Shown here piece by piece: positions 56,907 to 64,000 of a DNA stretch of 64,000 nt (positions are counted from its first letter, which is position 1; every line of letters begins with the position of its first letter). The notes under the pieces were generated by a model. That model was not told where the DNA came from. It searched no databases and saw nothing but the letters and a program-made list of their open reading frames with translations. This stretch comes from Lithospermum erythrorhizon (taxonomy: Eukaryota > Streptophyta > Magnoliopsida > Boraginales > Boraginaceae). Position numbers and translations under genes: made by a program. The stretch is from contig JADFUC010000595.1 of NCBI GenBank assembly GCA_019722365.1, positions 1-64,000 on the forward strand, read 5' to 3'.

Positions 56907-57268
56907 TCAGTATCCCAATAAAGTACAGTGATGTTGTCACTTTGAGTAATCCACGTATCCCTTTTCCTAATTACCACCATCCAATTTTTAATTATCACCA
57001 TTTGGGCCGAATGTATCAACGTTTTTTTTAAAAAATAACTACTTCGATTCGTTTTCATTTATATTTTACTTTTTTAAATGAAATAAATAATACGGAGTAT
57101 TTCAACTATAGATATTTAAATTATTCTAATTTTTTGAATGATGTATTTATAGGAAAAATAAATTTTTGACAAAATATATTAAAAATTTAGTTAATTATTT
57201 ATATTCATGAAGTATATTTAGTTTTTTATTTTATTTTTGATGGTTTTAATTCATGAATTTAATAATTG
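56907..57268. other. AT-rich intergenic DNA
   Basis: No gene was recognised. Around 57040-57100 there are words (tttatattttacttttttaa, then acggagtattt) like those at the ends of Stowaway-type MITEs, but a second end was not identified. Confidence 0.45.
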
Positions 57269-57699
57269 ACAAACCTACATTTTGTGTAATGATTTGGTTG
57301 AGAATATTACAAACATCGTACTCTCAATATATACCATTATACGTCATTATACTCCAATATATGTCACTATAATGTATTATAGTGATATATAATGATGTAT
57401 TTGGGCGTATATTGTATTTCAATCGAGTGTGATATATTACCATTCATTATGTGCTCATGTATGTTATTTTATGTCTACAGATTACTTAAAGAGATGTTCG
57501 AGAGATGAAGAACATTATAGGGAAGATTAAATAATACTCCGCATCCAAATACATTATTATATACCATACTACAATATACATATAAGATAATCAAGCGTAT
57601 ATCAGAGCATTAGCCACATACCGTATAAATGTGTATACTGAGCGCATCGATGTTTGCAATGTTCTCACAACAAAACTCATTACACAAAATGCAGTTTGT
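57269..57699. mobile_element. Foldback/MITE-like element with ~55-bp inverted termini
   Basis: The left arm has cattttgtgtaatga at 57279 and gaatattacaaacatcg at 57302. The right arm has their inverted counterparts: cgatgtttgcaatgttctc near 57648 and tcattacacaaaatg at 57677-57691. Outer acaaac/gtttgt pairs extend the termini. In the middle sits a strong hairpin (57358-57391). No coding capacity. The superfamily is undetermined because no target duplication could be fixed. Confidence 0.75.
57358..57391. repeat. Near-perfect palindrome inside the foldback element
   Basis: Arms tatatgtcactataat (57358-57373) and attatagtgatatata (57376-57391) are inverted complements with one mismatch and a 2-base loop. 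Such structures are prone to cruciform formation and replication slippage. Confidence 0.9.
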
Positions 57700-58848
57700 A
57701 AAAACAAGAATTCAACGATTTTAAAGCGTAAAAATACACAATCAAAGTAATGATATTCATTTTTTTAGAAAAATCATAATTTTTTAGCAAATCCATAAGG
57801 AAATCAAATAAAAACATGAAGAAATTAACAAATAATTGAATAACTATGAATAATATTATAAAAAAAAATCAAAAAAAATGAAAACCTAACAAACGCACAA
57901 TTGTTTTTTTACAAAATCCCTCAATTAGAAAAAAAAAATCAAAAAATCGATTGATTTCGATTCTTACCCATATAAAGAACATTTATATAGCTTCGATTCA
58001 AGAAAATCTACTCAAGAACGGTTTTGTGAAAACAATTTTTGTTTTTTCAAAAAAGTTCGAATATAGGGGAAAACATATAAAAAATAATGATTTTAGTTCT
58101 TACTCTATATATAAGATGTTTGTAGCCTTCCATTTCAAAGATTTGGCTCCAAGAACGAGCATTTTTGTATCAATTTGTAGAGAAAGAGGCCAATATGAAA
58201 AGAGACGAAAGTAAGAGGGCTAAGAAAAGGCGAAGAACATGAAGAAGAGAGAAAAATGACTAACGTATTTTAAAAGATTTTCACAATGTAAAGATGCCAG
58301 TAGCTTGTAAAAATTATAAATGTGTTAAATTTAAAATAAAGGTTAATTTGTGGTAATCTTTCAAATTTCTAGTATTTTTTATCGGTAACATATTGAAGTA
58401 ATGGACCGCCAACACTGATGTTTGTTGAGGTGTTATCAAAGTTTGCAAATTATACAGATCTCTTTCAATCAAAAGAACAAAAAATGACAAATCTATGTGC
58501 TACTTTCTACAACGTTGTTCAAATTCAATTATTCAATTTGACGAACACGGCAACGTTACATCGTGATCACAGTTTGTTTATTTGAAGTCCGCAGCATACA
58601 ATAATTATATTTTCTGTGCGAAATTTCATGCATATATAAGCTTGTAAACTCTTGAAAATTTCTTAACATTTTATTGGAAGTTGAACTTTTTGTATTACAT
58701 CAAATATTTGTATATTTATTTGATATTCTTTTAAAATGAATAGGATAAAAATACTTTTAACACTTTTAACACCTACCATAAGATATTATGATGCAATATT
58801 TTCAATCATATTGCAAAAATAAATTTGTTTCAAAAATCATATATAATA
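57700..58848. repeat. AT-rich DNA with a ~137-bp duplicated segment
   Basis: gattcttacccatataaaga (57958) through ctcaagaacg (58020) is echoed at about 58095-58157 by agttcttactctatatataa through ctccaagaacg. This is an old duplication with about 137-bp offset. The frame 57951-58214 spans it and encodes no known domain. No other structure was recognised. Confidence 0.6.
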
Positions 58849-59118
58849 CTTTCTGGGTTTTTTTAGTTGTCACTAGCAAAAAAATTATTTTAAAATACTT
58901 ATCACTTTGAAAATCCAATACAACATTTAATTAATTTTTCCTTTTAAGTCCCTAGTTAATGTATATATAATAAAAGTTTTTAATATTAATACATTCATTA
59001 AATTATTGTTTGATTAATTAATTAGGGATATATATATATATGTAAAGTCTCATTCATTCTTAATTGATTCTTAATTGACGTGAAAATTGTTAGGATGAAA
59101 CTAAAAAAACGGAGGGAA
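58849..59118. mobile_element. Stowaway-like MITE, about 270 bp
   Basis: Left end cttttctg-like (ctttctgggtttttttagtt) follows a TA at 58847-58848. The right end reads on the other strand TTCCCTCCGTTTTTTTAGTT and is followed by TA at 59119-59120. The termini match the widespread ctccctccgttt...agttg family, with the left one somewhat mutated. It has no coding capacity. Confidence 0.75.
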
Positions 59119-59120
59119 TA

Positions 59121-59950
59121 TAATATTACACCTTCGTATTTATATATTTGATAATTTAGTACATATTCCGTATTTCTTTTTATTTTTGAACGTTTATTTT
59201 TTAATAGTAACTTTTTGTATTTAACTTTGTACAAAAAATTCATTAGTTTGTACTAGTCGATTAAAAATTTATTAATGGATTAATAGAAAATAGAATTTAC
59301 AATTACAATAATTTTATTTTACTTTGTTTCATTTTTATTGATTATCAATTTGGACATACGTTGAAATGATAAAATGTTATTATTTTTTCAATCACATGTC
59401 TAGTTTTTCAATCCTTTATTAAAATACTTTTTAACTAAATAATATTTCGTAATAAACAATATCGAGCGAGTAACATGTTGAGTATAAGAAAATTCGATGC
59501 ATACTTCGAGTATGAATATGATTCAATTCACCCAATTACAATGATAAGAGGTCTATAAAGTCAAAGAACATACACAACATGCACTCAAAGTTTTGTTCCG
59601 GGCAGGTGGGTAGGCAATATTTAATATGAAATAATCCGAATTTCATGACGAAGTAATAATCGAAGATTGCTCTACTTAAAATAAATTCGAATCCAAACAA
59701 ACGTGATAACTAAATACTACTCATCTTTTTCCCTCCTAGCTAAGAACGGAAACGACAGATCATACTTGCTTCCTTATTAGACATCTCAGACTCTGCTTAT
59801 AGACTACTTCAAGGTTAACTCAACCTCATTTTTATAAATAGTATAAACTAAAGAAAAGAAGTTCATTTACAAAATTCTTTCTCCTCCTCCTTTTCTTCTT
59901 CATTAGGGACGAAACCCTCCCCATTTCCTAAATTTTTCTTTCACACGACA
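59121..59950. other. AT-rich intergenic DNA, no gene seen
   Basis: The minus-strand frame 59022-59243 is composition-driven. The last part (59700-59950) becomes less AT-rich with ctcctcctccttttcttctt, resembling a transcript leader of an LTR. Nothing definite. Confidence 0.4.
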
Positions 59951-59954
59951 TCGA

Positions 59955-60165
59955 CACATCCCAACGATACTTGACTTGCTTACGAGAGTGCGCCCACATC
60001 GACACTGGTTCGAATCCCCGCCAGCCGGCCTCGCATTTGTCGGGGGTCGCTCTAGTGAGCCGTTACCCATGCTCGGGGCACTTCACGCGCAAGCCCTACC
60101 CCGGTGGGCACATCCTGCTTACCCTCCTCCCGTTGGCTGAGGGACTAAACAAGGCGCTTTAAAAT
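59955..60165 (+). mobile_element. SINE-like, tRNA-derived unit
   Basis: An internal GGTTCGAATCC at 60007-60017 matches the RNA polymerase III box B exactly, and a degenerate box A-like ttgcttacgagagtgcg lies about 30 bp upstream. The rest is a GC-rich non-tRNA body up to about 60165, unlike the AT-rich flanks. It is not a functional tRNA gene since no acceptor stem or 3' half can be folded. The 59971-60162 open frame is incidental. Confidence 0.5.
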
Positions 60166-61996
60166 GAGCTTACATCATTTTTTTATTCCTAAATTTTTTC
60201 TTTCCTTTGTTGTTATTCTCCTCTTAAATCATAACCTTAAAGTTGTTTTAAAGTTTCAAGAAGGAAAAGGTATAAGTATATCCTTTTATTGGTTATATAA
60301 TTAGTTGTATAATTATGCCAAGTTATTTTAATTAGCTAAACTCATCCATTAATGATCATTAGATTTCATATTAAATGGTTTAATTATAAGTATATTGGTT
60401 ATAGGACTACGAATTTATCTAATTAAATTCTTGTCAAGTATGGGGTGAAATTGATTACTTATAATATACACATTATAGAATCATATGTTAGTTCTAGTTT
60501 AACTATGTAATAGATTTTGGATAGTAGTATTGAATTTAGATTCTTGATATAACTAATATAGTTTGACATAAGTTAAAATATAGTAGTATCTCGTAAAACT
60601 ACATTTAAATTGGATAAGTTCAAGAGTAGTTTACAAATTTAGTAGTCATGTTAGTTACTAAAATAAAAGTAAATTGTTATTATTATGTTATTTAGGTGTG
60701 GATATCAAGTAGTTGCTTCGGATAGTAAAAGTTATTGATATTTAGCTTGGCTTAAGGTGAGTATTTATATCACGGAACATAAATTTTCATACATTGTATA
60801 TATATGTGAATCGCAGAAAATCTTTACTAAAGGAGTTATCTCTGTGATGTCATATGGAGACTCAGGATGTCGGGAGTAATGATTATATTATTAAGCTATG
60901 ATGATGAAATCGATATGGATTTAGTCATGATATCTCGATGATGTATGATATGTTTGATATGAATTGTCGCTAATTTTATTCCCTGGCAGTTGGGTTCTCT
61001 CCTCGCAGTCGGTGTATTTCCGCTTACTCAAGTAGTAAAGAAGTAGTTGTATTTTGTCAGTTCCTCATTTGCTTGGCGTAGAAAATCAATTAATGTTGTT
61101 TTTCCTTATTAGGACGCCAGAGACTCTAAGTAGGGCCGGAGAGAAAGCATTGCTGCCAGGCGATATACTCGGATGTTATTGGATCATAGATGCGATTGTT
61201 TATTTCGTTGGATTATTTGATATGATTGAAGTTATCGATAGTATTGAATTATTCTGATTATTCTATGCGGATTATATTAAATTGTCGAGACTAGCATAAG
61301 CCATTTATATACGCGTGATTAGTTATGGTTCGCTATATAAATGATCATTGTCTTCCAGCCACCCCTTTTATTTGGGGACCCTCAATTTTGTAGTCAAGGA
61401 GACGCTCATGTGGCACCATCCTGCCGCGGCAGAGCGGAGTATAATCGTGAGGTATACTGGGGCGGCCGATATCCTCAACAAATTTCAAGTAGCGTATCTT
61501 GTGTCAGGTCAAAGATGTATTTTAGAAAATGTGTTGTATATGATTTGTACGATCATTTAAATTCATGTTGGGTAATAATTGTTATTGTCTTAAATCACCA
61601 TTTCGCATAGTCACGCTTTGTATTTTTCTTTTCCTTCATTCTTTTAGCCTGTGCTGTGTGGGTGACTCGATATTCATGCTGTCAACGAACCTAATTTCGT
61701 GAGCGGCCGACCCGGGACGGATCGCTATATTGAATACTCAGGGGCAGAAAGCTTCCTTTATGGCCAAAACTCCTCGCCCATGAATTTTTTTGCAAAACAT
61801 TATTCACTATATATATACTACAAGTTTGACAAAACAAATGAAGTGTACGTATCAATGTATGTATATCTGTATTTATGTGTATATAACATATATTTTAAAG
61901 CATTTAGTAATATTTCGTATCTTCATCAATTTCATGTACATACATTATTTTTGGGCTAACGACATATTCGATCATATATATGCTATCGTTAATTAT
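60166..61996 (+). mobile_element. LTR-like sequence of a gypsy element
   Basis: Contains gtgagtatttatatcacgg at 60757-60775, a variant of the word seen in the two other gypsy LTR-like regions (736 and 35769). GC-richer blocks follow around 61000-61150 and 61360-61480. Frames at 61054-61257, 61341-61610 and 61699-61959 carry no known domain. Ends are undefined. Confidence 0.35.
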
Positions 61997-62391
61997 TCGA
62001 TCACACATGTTTCCTCGTATCGATATATCATTACATAAAGCCAAAATGACCTTACTCGATCATTCCATCAAAATGAATGTTGTTTGACTTTTTATGACAA
62101 ACATGTATTAAAATCGTCCAACACTTATTTTTTAGATAATTTTTCAATTTTATTAAAATTTTGGGTCAACTATTTTGATGAGATTAATTTCGATAAAATA
62201 TTCGGATGAGATTAATATTTGCCCAAAATTTTATTGAAATTGAAAAGTTATCTCAAAAAATGTGTGTTGGACAATTTTACCCTGTCAATTTGCCCTAAAA
62301 AGTCAAATCTAACGTCCATTTAACTAACGACCAATCGACACTTTTCAAACACGCGCGATCGACGTGTCATTTTGAAACATGTGTGATCGAA
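61997..62391. mobile_element. Long foldback element with ~180-bp arms
   Basis: Outer arms ttcgatcacacatgtttc (61997-62014) and gaaacatgtgtgatcgaa (62374-62391) are perfect inverted copies of 18 bp. Inside, tttgacttttta (62083-62094) pairs with taaaaagtcaaa (62296-62307), and cgtccaacac, ttttcaattttatt and aaaattttggg pair with their counterparts at 62219-62275. The loop is short (about 62165-62215). Non-coding, MITE-like, and it ends about 25 bp before an LTR begins at 62417. Confidence 0.85.
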
Positions 62392-62416
62392 TGGTGAACG
62401 TTTTGAAATATGTATG

Positions 62417-62940
62417 TGTTGGGTTTTACGTATTAAAATAAAAATTACAAAAGGCCGTAGGCAGGATTCTATAAATATAATAAAAACTTTCCACTCGTTA
62501 TCGCTAAAATCAAGGTATCTTATGTGGAGAAGAGAATATTCTGGAACCTTCCCACTTTACCCTATTTTAGTCAAACATAGGTGATTTCCAACAATACTAA
62601 TTCTCTGCCACTAACAATATTCTCATACGCTATTTTTAAAACCTCCTAAGAGAGGCACTAAATTATAGTTCGATTAAGTTGTAAGCAACAATTCTTAGGT
62701 TCGACGAAATTAGCAATATATTAATTTATGTTTAACCGAAATCATGTTAATATATAGATTATGAGCGGACTCTAGTATGCCATCATAACCCATAATGTCA
62801 ATCGAGTTACCTAATATATTAATTGTCTAATAATTAACAAATGTCTGAACTTATTATTATTTAAATGTAATAATCGGTTATACAATCTAATTGTTCAACG
62901 GACATATATTTATGAGATATAAAATATCATATTTCCAACA
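62417..62940 (-). repeat. Copia-type 3' LTR, second copy of the 32-kb family
   Basis: Begins TGTTGGGTTT at 62417 and ends atttccaaca at 62940. On the minus strand it is preceded by the purine tract caaggacaagtggaag. The right 280 bp is related to 32710-32988 (ttaatatatagattatgagc, gccatcataa, ttgttcaacgg). The left end is less certain because the first half does not align well with the other copy. Confidence 0.65.
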
Positions 62941-64000
62941 CTTCCACTTGTCCTTGAATGATTATTTGTAAAACGATTACTTACTAATCGACACATCCGA
63001 TACGCATTCTCATACGCGATTTCCAAATACCAAGCTTACAAGAAGATTTCAGGTCACCAAACTCTTGCATCCGGTGATTTTTCTCGTGGTATAAAGTGAC
63101 GCATCTCGGTGATAAGATCGAGGCTGGCTAGTAAATCACCATCAGTTCTCCAAGAGGCCAGAAATCTAAACCGTTATATCCGGTTGTACGAATTCCATCT
63201 TGTATAGAAGATTTCACAACTATACTTGTAGTATACAGAACTCAAGTCTTTTATAATCCTCCAGCTTACTAAGACGCTGTATTGCATAAAGTACATTACT
63301 TCCTATAAAGTCAAACTGTGTCACGCTGGTCTAGAATCGCCATTTAACATAAGTTCTATAAGAACTTAGCATTACGTATATACAATCTTCTACTACGTAT
63401 ATACAATCTTCTAAGTTCTCGTGGCGGTCAATTTCCAGTATCATAGTTGAAACCATTTAACACCGTATACCTATGTGATTGACTGGAGTAAAGTTCTCAC
63501 TTCTGATCCAAGAAACGCTGACATTGTATATATGTCATCATAGTTCAAAAACAAATTATATATATTATTGAATTTGAAGCTTAAAATTTAATCATTGTCT
63601 TACAATCATTTATGACATATATAAAGAAAAACTAGCTCTTACAAAAACTAATACCACTCAAGCATGTCTTTAAGACCAGTACTATATATGTGTTTACTAC
63701 GCTTGCTTTGAGAGGTAATGTTTAGTTAAGTGATCTCAAGTACATTATCATCTATTTAACCTTATATATTCCTCACATCTCCTCTACTGGCATTCCTATC
63801 AAGATGATACTTCCCGAGCACGTGCTGGACTGCGGATGCGGATCTTGGTTTCTTAGTCGAGCTATTGCTCCAGCTTTATCACCATATAACTCCATCGACC
63901 TTCAACGCCAGTGTACTACTCCAAGTCTACTCACGAATTTCGATCCAAAGATGCTTCCTCGCAGCCTTCAAGTCAGTGAATGCATCACTGTTGTCGAAGG
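62941..64000 (-). pseudogene. Internal region of the second copia copy, runs off the window
   Basis: Collinear with 32989-33540 of the first copy: purine tract, then cggttgta(c/t)g, tacttgtagtatac, aagtacatt and atcgccatttaa in the same order. The minus-strand translation at 63360-63241 contains YVKWRF, DFIG and KLEDYKR, comparable to YVEFMH, DFIG and RTEDHND in the first copy, but with an internal stop. No pol motif is visible up to the window edge. Confidence 0.5.

Noticed and set aside
59960..60030. Possible tRNA gene
   Set aside because: Box B is present but no acceptor stem, anticodon arm or 3' half can be formed; a SINE head is more likely.

Overview
This window is nuclear DNA of a flowering plant, most likely a eudicot and perhaps an asterid (the lineage is inference only). 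It is AT-rich and packed with decayed LTR retrotransposons, LINE, SINE and MITE relics. It holds one clearly intact host gene: an EIN4/ETR2-type (subfamily II) ethylene receptor on the minus strand at 21633..24278. The receptor has two coding exons joined by a clean GT-AG intron. No prokaryotic features, rRNA or convincing tRNA genes were seen.

Layout. 1..1740 resembles the LTR of a Ty3/gypsy (Del/Tekay-like) element. 1741..7444 and 16205..16900 are the two sides of a degenerate Tat-lineage Ty3/gypsy element, with pol relics on the plus strand, a 74-bp tandem repeat and an antisense ORF. It appears to be split by a nearly complete Ty1/copia element at 7450..16199, which has two LTRs, a degenerate PBS, a purine tract and a perfect 5-bp target duplication. 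16900..26700 is the genic island around the ethylene receptor, with small repeats and a terminal-inverted-repeat element just downstream of the gene.

27273..42418 is a second nest. A LINE-type ORF (zinc-binding region and RNase H) on the minus strand is split by a minus-strand Sirevirus-like copia element. That element carries or borders a Stowaway MITE, a second copia LTR, a gypsy LTR with a 33-bp minisatellite, and a GC-rich leader-like segment. 43064..53000 is a minus-strand Tat/Ogre-like element with a recognisable gag relic, no recognisable reverse transcriptase, and two tandem arrays: about 102 bp x 11, and about 63 bp in a 190-bp higher-order pattern. 53600..64000 contains further LTR fragments, two long foldback elements, a Stowaway-like MITE, a SINE-like tRNA-derived unit, and a second copy of the copia family seen at 32-34 kb.

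How the parts relate. The receptor is the only gene expected to have a cellular role (ethylene perception at the ER membrane). The other recognisable coding stretches are remnants of transposon proteins with stops and frameshifts. I did not find a convincing undescribed biological system. The observations most worth a second look are the nested insertion history, the tandem arrays, a relic ORF shared by two copia copies, the duplicated purine tracts, the receptor's substituted phosphorelay residues, and its long leader with an AUG-stop element.
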